From NCBI RefSeq assembly GCF_028502605.1, contig NC_079234.1, forward strand, positions 1,116,001 through 1,180,000: 64,000 nucleotides of DNA, given 5' to 3'. The stretch comes from Trichoderma breve. Lineage: Eukaryota; Ascomycota; Sordariomycetes; Hypocreales; Hypocreaceae. The position numbers and the translations under genes are program-made. Under the pieces are notes generated by a model. It was not told where the DNA came from, searched no databases, and saw only the letters and a program-made list of their open reading frames with translations. Shown piece by piece: positions 34,848 through 46,372 of this stretch. Numbering within the stretch: position 1 is the stretch's first letter; each line of letters starts with the position of its first letter.

Positions 34848-37800
34848 CTATCTGTCTTTTCTTGCGAGTTCAGGATTAAGAGCATCACCCCAAACCGGCC
34901 AGGATGTTTGTGGGTAAAAATCCGGCCATTTTCGCGTTTTAAAGGAGAACCAGGCGTTCGCCCCGTCATCCTCCAAGTATCTTTCTGCAGCCTTTCTAAT
35001 GTCTTTTGTCATAATAACCTGACCACTCGTATTGTCAAGAAATAGTTGTAATACTTCCTTACCTTGTGTGCCATTTCCTTCAGCAATTTTCAGAGTTTCT
35101 TCTGTAATGACTACCTGATCTGCTTTCTGATTAAGAAGTAGCCATATTACGTCCTTAGCCTGTCTGCGGTTTCCCGCCGCGGCCTTGATAATTTCTTCCG
35201 AATAGACAATCTGGTCTCTCCGTTTGTCAAGGAGTAATTGCGTGATCTTTCTAGCCTGGAAGAGGTTTCCTACCGCAATTTTTATAATATCTTCTGTAAT
35301 GGTAATCTCGTGGCCCCTTCTATCAAGAAGTAATGCCATCACATCGTGGCTTGAATTTCTTGCCGCACTTTTAACGACATCTCCTGTAATGTTGATCTGC
35401 TCCCCTCTTTGGTCAAGTAGTAACGCCATTAAATCCTTGTTTGGATTGTTTGCTGCAATTTCGACGACAGTCTCCGTGATATTTATGTTATCTCCTCGTC
35501 GGTCAAGCAGTAATGCCATTAAATCCGTGTTTCGATTTTTGGCAGCAATCTTCACAACCTCTTCTGTGACGTTGACTTGATCGCCTTTGCTGTCGAGAAG
35601 TATTTGCATCACTCTCTTGTCATAATGGGAGGCTGCAATCTTGACAAAACCTTCTGTGATGGTAATCCGGTCTCCTTGCCGACCAAGGAGCAGCGCCATT
35701 ATTTCATCATCAAAACATGTTGTCATTATTTCAAATATTCGGTCCGTTACGACCATGTTGTCTCCCCGCCGGTTTAGGAGAACCACCATGGTGTCTCTGA
35801 GATGCTTTTTTGCAATCAACTCAATGACTTCACCCATAATCGGGGTGTCTTGACCTGACTGTTCCAGCAAAAACTCTACCATTTCCTTCCCGCCATGTTT
35901 CTTTTTAATCGCAGCGGACAGTATCACACTTGTGATTTTGACATCTTCTCTGGTAGTCAGCACGAGATTCATAGTTTCAGTGCCGAATCCAGCCACTATT
36001 GCTACCATTGCCTCCTCTAAGATGTCTGTGTTGACCTTGCGTAAAATTAACTCCATAGCATCTTTACCGGTCTCTCGATTGTTTGCTGCCAAGTTCACCA
36101 GGTTTGCAGTAATCTCAAAGTTGCATAGAGACTCTAGTAGCAAGCCTATCACGAATCTGCTATATTTTTTGTTGGTTGCCGCCGCCTCTATGATTGCTGG
36201 GGTGATATTGGCACCCGTATGCATGAGTAGGCGAATCATCTCATGATCAAAACATTTAACAGCCGCACAGAAAGCTTCGGTAGTAATGCGAACGTCAGCT
36301 TTTCTTGTAAAATCTTTCAAAAATTCGTAGCCTGCAATGCCGCTCCTTGCTGCTTTCTGAATAACGCCCTCAGTGATCATATGGCCTTTCCACTGGAAAT
36401 CTGTTAGCCATGGAATGTTGGCTATTGTTGCAATGTCATATGTATCTTCTGCTTTATCGAGTGCCGTTATTCCGGCTGCTTCACCCCAGGCTAAGAGGCC
36501 CAGAGAGCCTATCTCTGTTAACTGGCTTATGATCCCGGCGAAATTGTTGATATCGTCATCTGAGCCAATGTGGCGATGCCAGTTGCGCGCGGCGTAATGG
36601 AAAAGGGGGTATTGACAATATCTTTTCTCCAGCAACTTAGCATCCTCGCAGGGTCCTGTTTCCGCAAAATCCGCAAAACACAAATATTTCATACAGATCT
36701 CTGCTAGATACAGGTTTGGATGCAGACCTCTGCAAAACTCAGCCTCGGCTAGCCGCTCGCTTTTGAGGAGGAAGTCTTTAGCTGACTGATGTATGAGATA
36801 AACTTTGTCGTCAACGATTTCCAGAAAAACTCCAACAGCACTGGTAACTGATTTCTTTGTAAGATATATCCGATGTTTTTCAATAGATTCCTGATTTCTT
36901 GACTTCTCCTGAATTGCCAGAGCTACTTCGAGCTCATCCAAAGTCATAGCGCGTCGACTAAAGACGGCCCAAATCAAGAGCTTTTGCGCCGCTATATCGC
37001 GGCTTTGTATAATCTGAACAAGAAGGCTTTCGTAAAGGTCTGTCAAACGAGAAGGGCTCTCGGTAATAATCTGTTCCATATCTGCCTGCGACAGCAATGT
37101 CGATGTTGTTTTCAACTTCTTTAGGACGATTGATATCCACAAGAAAGTCTGCTCCACACGGCTGCTCAACAAATCGATTATCTCGTCCTCGTGCTGCTTC
37201 TCGAGATCGAGCTCTTGAATCCTGCTCTGGATAAATGTCTTGAGATCATCAGAGCTTGCTGTTAGATGAATAGATGGGAGTTTTCTTAGGGCTCGACTTA
37301 AGTCCGTTGTCGGGCGGCTTGTCAAGAAAGCTTTCAATACTGGATATTTTGCTTTGCTTTTTGCCAGCGGCCTTTGAGTAACCTTATTGATAAACACCAG
37401 CAATCTCTGTCTAGCTTCATTATCCTGGCACTCATCTAGAGCGTCAATCACGCAGTATATGGTACCGAATATCGGCGATCGAAGCAGTTCTTCGAGTACA
37501 TCCCACGCCAATTCGTCGTTTATAGTAGAGGTTTCGATATTGAATTTATCAGAGATGACATCAAATGCGCCTTGTGTTGACAGTAACTGCTTAATGAGTG
37601 ATCTTATAGCGGAACTCACAGTTCGGTAACTATCGTCTTGGTCATAGAAGAAGAAATAAATGACTGTCGTGCGATGGTCGAAACCATGTTGCAAATCTTC
37701 CAAGTACGTCAGGAGGAATTTTGCAACAATTGTTTTCCCTTGACCTGGCGATCCGTTCACCCAAAGAATCGATGATTCATGAGTTGTTAACCAAGAGGAA

Positions 37801-39553
37801 AGCTGCTGAAGTTTCAAGAACCAGCCAAGCGTGCCAGATGTTGGATTATCAATTTTATAGTTTCTGAATGCTGCATAATCGGGAGCTTTAAGGGCCTCAA
37901 TATACTGGGCTTCCATAAAAGAGAGTTCTTTATATATGGCTTAGCACGCGCTTTCCAACTTCTTCTAATGCCACTCACTTGTTCTTAATCTCGCAAATCG
38001 CTCTCGGATGACAGCCGGTGCCTTCTTAACCCATTTCGCTATCCTCGATTGAATGATAATATAATCAGAATTCGATGCGTCGCTGAACTTGACAATTTCG
38101 GAATGATCTGCTTCTATTGGAAGCTGGTCGTAAGATTTCTCATTCGGGCCGGCATAAATTGCCGAATTCTGAGGAACCATCATGACTTCGGGCCCTGTTC
38201 GTTCCCATGATTTGGTATCCGAGTTCCACTTCGAAAAAGGTGAGCAAGGCCCGTGGCTAAGACAGTGAATGTTCAGATGAAAGCATACCTCAACTGTGGG
38301 GGTTGTTTTAGTTTCGTATACACATATGATCTCCGAATCGAGTGTAAAACGTTTGTTAAAACTTTCATGAAGGTGGTTTAGAAATGGAGAATTAACACCC
38401 AGATCTCTCACCAAGTCTTCATTAGGCTGTCCTTTGACCATAGACTTCAAACTTAAGTTGTCAAGACCTCTGTTCGGCACAGCAAACAGTAGGATGGCGT
38501 AACAAGATCTAAAAACAGCCAGGTCGTCTTCACTGCCTTCAGATGCTTGGACCAGGGCCTACATTAATTGTTAACCTCAACATTGGCTCAATATGAGCTC
38601 CTCTAGGTCTTCCAACATACATGTTTCACGACAAGACCGCCAAGGCTATGTCCAATAAGAATAAGTGGTCGATGCTTCTATGATAAGTGAGCTTCAATTT
38701 GAGAAACATCGATAGTTCGTTTGAGAATCTTACTGTATTTTCATCCCGGGCTGTCTTAATTGACTCAAGTAGCTTCCTAGAGAGTTCAAGGATAGAACTT
38801 TTAGATCGACTACCAGGTAATTTGGTATTATATCCATATGTTAATACCCTGACGTTTGGAATTGATGCGGGGAGGAAATCTCGCAGCCACATATCGGGCT
38901 TCTTTTTAGATTTCCAAGATCCAAACGCATGGCCAGCAAGTCCGGTCACTGCGATGATGCTAGTAGAGCATTAGTGCTCAGAATCGTGTATATTGCATGT
39001 CCTTGTATGAATAGACTTACTCCACAAGGGTATTTTGTAAAGGGTCAGCTAACGGCGTAAGACCAAAGAAATCCAAGTCAACAATCAATCTATTATCACG
39101 ATCGTCCATTGCCTTTTTGAGGATCTTCTCTAGCTCGCCCAAATCGGGGGCTTCTGCAAAAGTAACAGTGGCTACGGCAAAACGTTTAGCAAGCATCGAG
39201 ACTGCAGCGGGCGAATATGAGAATCGAAGCAAATTAGATTGACCATGACTAGTTCCGGTTGTCTTAGGTAGCTTGGTCAAGACATCTTCAAGTTTGTCTC
39301 TGGTCACTTCTAGCGGTATGTTGGAAATTCTGAAAGTTAATGACCTGCGAATGGCAGGGCTCTGGAGTAGGTAAATTAGTCATATTGATCAAGTCGGCTA
39401 TAAAGCTATAACCTGTCATACATTTAGTCTTGTGGTCTGTAGTTGCAGACTTGGCCATTGTTTGTGCCTCGCTGAGAGCCAGAGGAATAGGCACACAATA
39501 GCGGCAATGCCAGTTGTGATAGGGACAGGCGTCGACGGAATATAATCCGTCAT
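34848..39553 (-). CDS. NLR (NACHT) protein with membrane anchor, SesB-type hydrolase and ankyrin-like repeats
   Basis: Seven exons (39553..39422, 39361..39021, 38959..38734, 38677..38621, 38558..38289, 38228..37979, 37927..34848) encode 1,451 residues. Order of parts: a single TM segment at about 12-28 (GIAAIVCLFLWL); an RRM-like beta-alpha-beta stretch at about 50-140; an alpha/beta-hydrolase domain at about 150-410 with GHSLGG (nucleophile Ser244) and ADHSEIVKF (likely His); NACHT with Walker A GSPGQGKT at 484-491 and Walker B VIDALDE at 585-591; a helical region; then about 14 ankyrin-like units to about 1,410. Fungal proteins of this plan (SesB-like hydrolase plus NACHT plus repeats) are NOD-like receptors tied to allorecognition and innate immunity: ligand binding by the repeats would trigger NTP-driven assembly and release the hydrolase. 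The join at 37978/37928 is what turns two apparent frames into one gene. Function is inferred from architecture. Confidence 0.9.
34977..36383 (-). repeat. About 14 ankyrin-like repeats of 30-32 residues in the NLR
   Basis: The C-terminal third of the NLR is built from units of the form MALLLDRRGDxIxITExVVKIAAxNxxxx. Between about codons 1,169 and 1,289 the period is exactly 30 residues, with Met at 1,169, 1,199, 1,229, 1,259 and 1,289 of the full protein. Later units stretch to 32-33 and earlier ones have diverged. Units differ at DNA level, so this is an old array rather than a recently amplified one. Position in the protein marks it as the sensor domain. Confidence 0.85.
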
Positions 39554-40543
39554 GACTGCCCCTAATGCTTATGGTCTTTCGTCGATTGTTCTTGATACAT
39601 GTAGGCACTGATTGGTCACAAAACGTAGCGGAAACAAAATAGAATCTCAGCACACAACGTGCTTCGAGAAATCACTTTGAGCTGTACTACCAGGATATGG
39701 ATCACTTTGGATGAGTACTTGCAGAATACATTGATGAGAAACATCACCCTCCCAAGAAAGTGTTGAATAGATTGGGCTCTGATGAGTGCGGGGTTGGGCT
39801 GAATTAGTATGCATGTAATCTCTGCAGGCGTATGGCCATTGATATTTGATCGATAAGCTCCATGTCCATGTGAAGAGAGAGGTGGCTGAGACAGCTCGTA
39901 TTGGATTTGTAAATAATCGAAGACCTGGATGATGGGAATTGGTTATGATTTAGCTCAGTAATTGAGTCTATCAGTTTATTCGTTCTCACCTCTATATATA
40001 CCTGAGAGGGCGAGTTGCTAATATAGCAGGAAGATAATGTTTAGCTGCTACTCTACTAGCTGGTGATGAGCTTGCCCGTTTAATCATCCAACCGTGTCGC
40101 TAACATATTTGAATTCTAGACCCAGAGATTTGGCCCTTGGGAATACCAACCTCTACTTACATGTACATATAAGAACAGAACCGGGTTGTCACAAGGGTGG
40201 AAACGGATTTCTAGGTGGATTCTACCCACTAGAACATCTAGTCCAATAGGACAGTGTTATTAATTGTTAAAATTGTCTATGAATCTTTGTTGCTGTCTCA
40301 TTTCTGTTTCTTAGCCATTTTATGTCACATAGCATTGCATTTTAAAATTCTAGGTTTTTTTATCTTCGGATAGCATTCTTGCCAAAGAGGAGAGGTTCGG
40401 CATTCCCATAGCCGAATCAAGTTAGATAGCTTGGGTAAAACTGCATATTACCTTAGCCGCGGGGACGCCTTGCAAAACGAACATGAACAAGACCTTCCTT
40501 TAGCATTCACATTCAAGCTCAGTCGACAGGTATCCGGCTGGCA
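39554..40543. other. Divergent intergenic region of the NLR pair
   Basis: One kilobase of AT-rich DNA between the NLR start (minus) and the DUF7708/STAND-like gene start (plus). A shared bidirectional promoter is plausible from the arrangement. No coding frame is supported. Confidence 0.55.
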
Positions 40544-42744
40544 ATGAACATCGCTTCAGAGTTCTTGAGCGAAACGGAAGAGCTACAGAGCGTCATTTCG
40601 AGCCTAGGTCTCCAGCCGCCCTCGATGGAATTCATTGATAATGATTCGCGCAAATACCACCCACAATTCCATCCCAGCGTGAACTACGACCGTGCCGCTC
40701 CTAAGACTCCAACGAGGTATTCAGAGAGCGTGCAGCTGTGGAATAATATTTTTCCCGCGGCTATGAAGCGACTCAAGGAACAGCCTTTACTCAGATTGAA
40801 ACCAGAACTCAGGATTCGGGATAAGACGTCTTGGGAGGATGTATACGTCCAGCTACAAAGAGCGCAGTGGGTAAATAAGAGCAACGGGGAAGATCGTATC
40901 ATGCGACCCCCAAAAGGTGATCGATGGCTCTTTGATCACCGTGCACCTGGTCCAATAGCAGCAATCATAAACCTTCTAGATGTTCGCAAAGACTTCCTAT
41001 TGGGCGGAAATGCAGGAAGCGACTTCTCTAACTGAGATACAGGTATTTCCAAAACCCTCCAGTATTCGAACCAGGATTGAAGAAACTCTCCAACCAAAAG
41101 AGCTTGCAAGAGATTTTACTCATATTGAGCTGATTATGAAAATATTTCCAGAAGACAAATATGTCTATGACGCATATTTACAGCTGGCTGTATCTATACT
41201 TCTGGCGATAGAATATACAATTGAGATGTTGACGAGCAATCGAGGCAAGTACTTTAATTCATATTAAACCTCAGGATCGTGGCTGATAGATCATTCCAGT
41301 AGTAAAGAGTGCGATTTTTGGAAGAAGCGAGCGATATAAAAGCATTGTTAAAAATATGGACCAAATTAAGAAGGCTAGCGATACATTAATTAAAACCTTT
41401 GAGACGTCTGGCCTTATTAGAAGTCAGCAAGCAATGATGAACTTGGCCGAAGGCATGTACCAAAACTGCGAAACCTTTCGAGAGTTCTATCAACGCATAT
41501 ATCTTGCTAACGCTTAATATTCGTCAGATCCAATGAAGATGGCAACTATCCAGGCTCGTACTATGAATGAAGCAGATCTTAGAAGCACGGTTAGCGAACA
41601 AATCGCTTCACTCTTAAGAACGATGCAAAACGATATAAATATGCAACAGTACTTGCCCAACAACTATCCGCCGTATCCCGCACCAAATATGCAACAGCAC
41701 TTACCCAATTACTATCCGCCGTATCCCCTGCAGCCACCACTTGGATGGCACTCTTTATCACATACGAGAGAGTATCTACTCAAGCGCGCGCCACGCCCTT
41801 CACGACTTTCCCGACCGTTTCTTGGATACTACCCTCCAAATACTTACCAGACTCAGACAGCAATGCCGCTCAATTCCAGCTGGCTTCAGGATGTACTTTA
41901 CATTCCGTATTCTGATGAAGAAGACCTGAAGCGAGTTGTAAGTGGCCAACATGCCATTCCACCAGCGCATATCGGCCACGCAGATCAGGTTGAGAGCACC
42001 CAACCATTTCAGAACTGGGTGATTCAACCACAATCGAAAGCGCTGCTTGTAGAGGGCAACTTCGGGTCTGATGACTGCCATTACATATCAGCGCTCTCGC
42101 AACTATGTTTCCGTTGGACTGGGGGGTTCCGAATATTAGGATACACATCGTTAGTATTTTTTTGCGGCTTCCATGGAAAAAAAGAACAAAGTGATGAAGA
42201 TGAAAATGACCAAGATGTTGGGGGAGTGACGATGATGAGGAGCTTCATCTTGCAGTTGTTGAAGCAACATCCCAACCTTGATCTAACAGGCCTAGAAAAA
42301 GGTACCCGGTTAGATTCCCTGGAAGAAGGAGATCTTGACCAACTGTGCAGTCTCTTCGTGTGGTTAATGAAACGGTTCTCGGATGATATAATCCTGGTGT
42401 GCATAATCGACGGAGTGGTGCATTACGAAATAGACGACTTGAAAGATGAGCTACTAAAGGTGGTGGAGTGTCTTCTCAGCTTATCCAAAGACGATGGGAT
42501 ACGCTTCCCAGTCAAAATCCTCGTTACAAGCCCGACTCCAACCAAGATAATACGAGAGCTATTTACCGAGGAGGTGGATGGGGATGGCGATTCTCAATTC
42601 ATATCATTGAATTCATTCCCTGAGGCCAATCACATACCCGAGAATGAGCCCCAGCTCTATCCTGGCACATATCCCGGCACAGCTCAGGATATTTACAAGG
42701 CATATCCTCCTTATCCGAACCCGTACAGGTACAGCGGAATATAA
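40544..42744 (+). pseudogene. DUF7708/STAND-like NLR-associated protein, apparently disrupted
   Basis: The parts of one fungal DUF7708 + degenerate-P-loop protein are present in order. An N-terminal helical module starts at 40544 (SWEDVYVQLQRAQ). It continues in another frame (MQEATSL to FTHIELIMKIFPED), crosses a GC-AG intron (41245-41299), then VVKSAIFGRSERYKSI to QNCETFREFYQ, and after 41533 a STAND-like domain with FQNWVIQPQSKALLVEGN and Walker B-like ILVCIIDG. Two lesions interrupt it: a shift between frames at about 41002-41011 (FLLGG in one frame, MQEATSL in the next) with no usable intron, and an in-frame TAA at 41515-41517. No GT-AG pair I tried rescues either. The Walker A lysine is absent, as is usual in this family. 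The protein would be a cytosolic NLR-like regulator. A shorter expressed product or sequencing error remains possible. Confidence 0.6.
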
Positions 42745-44229
42745 GATTCCCCTTGGTGACTTGAGCTGTATGGTGGAACGGGCCAGTCGCAGATTCATCT
42801 CACTCGTGACGCCTACAAGCTGGAATCCAACGACAAGAAAAACGAACAGTCTATGAGGTTTATGAGTAGCATCCAATAGAGAATTACCATTTTTAGAATA
42901 AGATAAAATTGGTTACATTTTCTCTAATAGACAAGTCCTTTGCTTCAACAAGTATAGATGCAGTTCAATAGTCAAACCAGCTCTAAGATAGAAAACAAGT
43001 GGACTGAAGCAAGGATGATTAAGTTGCCCGCACTCGTGATTTGTGCTATTAATGCCGATTTGAACCAAGCCGATGTGCATTATATGGTTACAAAAGACAT
43101 TTTTCTGCAACAGAGATAACTGCTGAGTGAACAATCATGTTGCTCGGGCAGGCTCTCTTTAGCGCAGACATTTGTAGTAAGACATGGCATAAAACAACAT
43201 TGAAAATAAGCTACAACGGATGAGATATCTATAGGGAAATACCAGCCAGCATCCCGAATCTCAAATTTGAAGCCACACAAGCAGTAAGTTATAGCATCCT
43301 GTTCCGATACTTGAACCTCACGCAGTCACTAGGATGTTGGATGGCAGAGTTGTCTTGCTGATTAGTATTGCCCTTAATAAAGAACAATTGAAGTTTTACT
43401 TAGACGCAGTTACCATCACGCGATTTTTCAAGGTGCTGACGGCCCCCTTTGCCGAATCAGCTGCAAAAGTCCTCTGTAGCGCGTGAAGCTATTCGGTTTA
43501 GGGGCCTTGACAAGACGCCACGATGCGCTAGAATCAGCACCTACGGTCTGTGTTTTGCACCAGACTCAATATGAAGCTGGCAACCATTTGAAGTGCATCT
43601 GCGTTAAGACATAATCATTGAAATGCTGTAGTTTGACATCTGAGGCAAACTTCTTCAACTGTACATGTATAGACATTTACATCTCACCATCATCCCACGG
43701 CTATCAAAAAGCAAACATCAAATGCTTCCACCAACAAAACCCATCTCGTGTTTCGATACCCAAAACAGCCAAAGAATCGCAATGTGGAGCCCCCGCCGAG
43801 TTCCTTGTACGACACAAAATTGGGTGAGGTCAGCCAGGGTTGCGATTGCGATATCAGTGCTAATCGACACTAAGCCCGTCCGGTGGGCGCTCGGAGGAAA
43901 TAATCTCTGTACGAGTGAGTTTGTATATGAATCGGCTCTGGCCGAGGCTCGTTGGAGATGAGACACGCGGTTTTGCTCTTTTCCAGCCGGAGACGACAGA
44001 CGACGTCAAAGAGAGGGGTCAAGTGAGACACCAGACAAGTCGGAGAGGAGAGGCTTCGATTGCGTCTTTTCTGTATCGTTTCACTGGAGAGACTGACGAC
44101 CCTGTCAAAGTTCAAAAGAAGCTGAGGGCGGAGAAAAATCTGACTGCGGGAGAGATAAGCACTGGACACCATCCTTCGTCTTGATCTCGAAAATTCAAAA
44201 GCAAAACGGCGTATCAATCATCTTGGGGC
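42745..44229. other. Intergenic region, no gene seen
   Basis: About 1.5 kb between the STAND-like gene and the permease start. It should include the permease promoter. Only short frames without features occur. Confidence 0.6.
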
Positions 44230-46104
44230 ATGACGAGCGGGCAAAGAGCACCACCAACCACGATGTCGCCGCTGATTGATCGATCTGGCGGAAATGGAGG
44301 AGCAGGAGGATACAACACCACAAGCAACACCGGCTACGACTATGGAAAAGATGCCTCAGTAACAAAAGTCACCGACGACCTGGACGTCGAGCGAGCGCCC
44401 TCGCACTTCATGGGCGAGACTGACCCCATCAAGGACCTCGGCGACCTCGACGGCGATCTCGTCACCGCCACCGAGGAGCGCGATCTCAAGCGCGGGCTCA
44501 AGGAGCGGCATCTGTCCATGCTGGGCATTGCGGGAGCCATCGGCACGGGACTGTTTCTGGGCCTTGGCAGCGCAGTGCAGACGGGCGGACCGCTGGGAGC
44601 GCTGCTGGGATACGGAACCGTTGGGATGGTTGTCAGTGCGGTGCAGTTTGCGCTGGGAGAGGTGTCGGCCCTGCTGCCGGTGACGGGATCCTTTGTGAGG
44701 CACGCCGAGGTGCTGGTCGATCCGGCGCTGGGCTTTGCCGTGGGCTGGAACCTGGTGTACGGCAACCTGCTGTCGATTCCGAGCGAGATCACGGCCATTT
44801 GCGTCTTGTTTGAGTACTGGCTTCCGGACCTGAACCCGAGCGTGTGGATCATTGTCTTCATCATCTTGACGGCGGCCGTGGGCCTTTCCGGCGTGCGCTG
44901 GTTCGGCGAGATCGAGGCCTTCTTCGCCACGCTCAAGATCCTCATGGTCATCTTCCTCATCATCTTCGGCCTCGTCATCGACCTGGGCGGCATCCCGGGT
45001 GTCAAGCCGACGTACTTTCGCTTCTGGAAGAACCCAGGCCCTTTTGTCGAGTACATTGCCACGGGCAACTGGGGCAAGTTCCTCGGCTACTGGAGCGTCA
45101 TGACGGGCGCCGTCTTCTCCTTTGCGGGTGTTGAATCGCTGGCCATGGCTGGAGCAGAGACGGCGAACCCGCGCAAGGCGATTCCCAGGGCCTGCCGCAA
45201 CGTCTTTATCCGAATCCTACTCTTCTACATGCTGGCCATTCTCATCGTCGGCATGATTGTCAGCTCCGACGACGAGCGGCTCAACGACTACTCTGGCACC
45301 GCCGCGCAGAGCCCCTTTGTCATTGCCGTTTCAGCTGCTGGATATCCTGCCGTGCCCTCGGTCATCAACGCCATCGTCATCACGTCGGCGTGGTCGTCCT
45401 CGAACCAGGCTCTTCTCTCGGGTACTCGTGTCCTGTACGGCCTAGCGCTCAAGAAACAGGCGCCCAGAATCTTTTTGCGGACGACGTCGTGGGGCGTGCC
45501 GTACGTGGCCGTGAGCTTGTTCATCGTCTTTTCGTTCCTGGCCTTTATGACGCTGAGCAGCGGCGCGCTGACTGCCTTCTTCTGGCTGATGGACTTGGTC
45601 GGCGCGGGTGTGTTGGTGAGCTGGATCTGCATCGTGCTCAACCACGTGCGATTGAGGATGGCGCTCAAGGTGCAAGGAATTCCGTATACGCGGCTGCCGT
45701 GGCACAACAGCTGGACCTGTGAGTTTCTGACTTGATTCCTTTGTATCTATATTCTCTGTGAATTGTTTGCTGACGAGAGTCGTATCATGTAGTGTACAGC
45801 TCGTCTGCGGCACTCTTCATGTGCAGCATCATCCTGCTCACCAACGGCTTCGTCGTCTTTACCAAGGGCAACTGGAGCCCTAGCGGTTTTGTCTCTGCCT
45901 ACTTGTGAGCTACCACCTACTGAAATCCCTTCATTTGATATAATGCTAACACTTTTCGCGAAAAGGGATATTCCGCTTGTGCTGGCAGCATATCTGATAT
46001 ATAAATTTGTCAAAAAGACAAAGGTGGTTGCGCTAAAGGAGATTCCGCTAGAAGAGGCCTTGATGCAGGCCGAACTGAAGGATCCGTTGCTCAAGTCGCC
46101 ATGA
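44230..46104 (+). CDS. Amino-acid permease, YAT family (APC superfamily)
   Basis: Three exons (44230..45718, 45793..45904, 45966..46104; introns of 74 and 61 bp, the second with a GCTAAC branch site) encode 579 residues. A hydrophilic N-tail of about 85 residues precedes 12 predicted TM segments. The fungal YAT signature is present: KRGLKERHLSMLGIAGAIGTGLFLGLGSA in TM1, FVRHAEVLVDPALGFAVGWN, and FAGVESLAMAGAETANPRKAIP. The TM1 G-A-I-G-T-G loop binds the amino-acid backbone. The protein would import amino acids with H+ across the plasma membrane; overall it most resembles proline/general permeases, but specificity cannot be fixed. The C-tail ends ELKDPLLKSP. It is convergent with the SET gene, 268 bp away. 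Confidence 0.92.
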
Positions 46105-46372
46105 TGATATTTTGTTTTATCTTGTTTAAAACGCGGAGTGATTTTGTAAATACGTAGAATAAAGGGGTGCTTCAACACGGCAGCGAGCGTCTGTGGTATA
46201 ATGCTTTCAACGAATAACATTACTATATATATATTTATACGTGTTCTATCCATTCCGGGTCGTCATCCAGCCGCATGTCCACACCGTCATGATTCATAAC
46301 TCGTGCTGTCTTTTTTCTTTTTTTCTTTCTTTGTTCTTCTTCTTTGACGTATCCATTCTCTAGAACTTGGGC

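Noticed and set aside
37965..38480. Separate alpha/beta-hydrolase gene ending at 37965
   Set aside because: The stop lies in a GTGAGT...AAG intron. Removing it keeps phase and joins the hydrolase to the NACHT exon, the order seen in known fungal NLRs.
44340..45077. 245-codon minus-strand frame opposite the permease
   Set aside because: Antisense shadow; the plus strand encodes clear YAT permease motifs.
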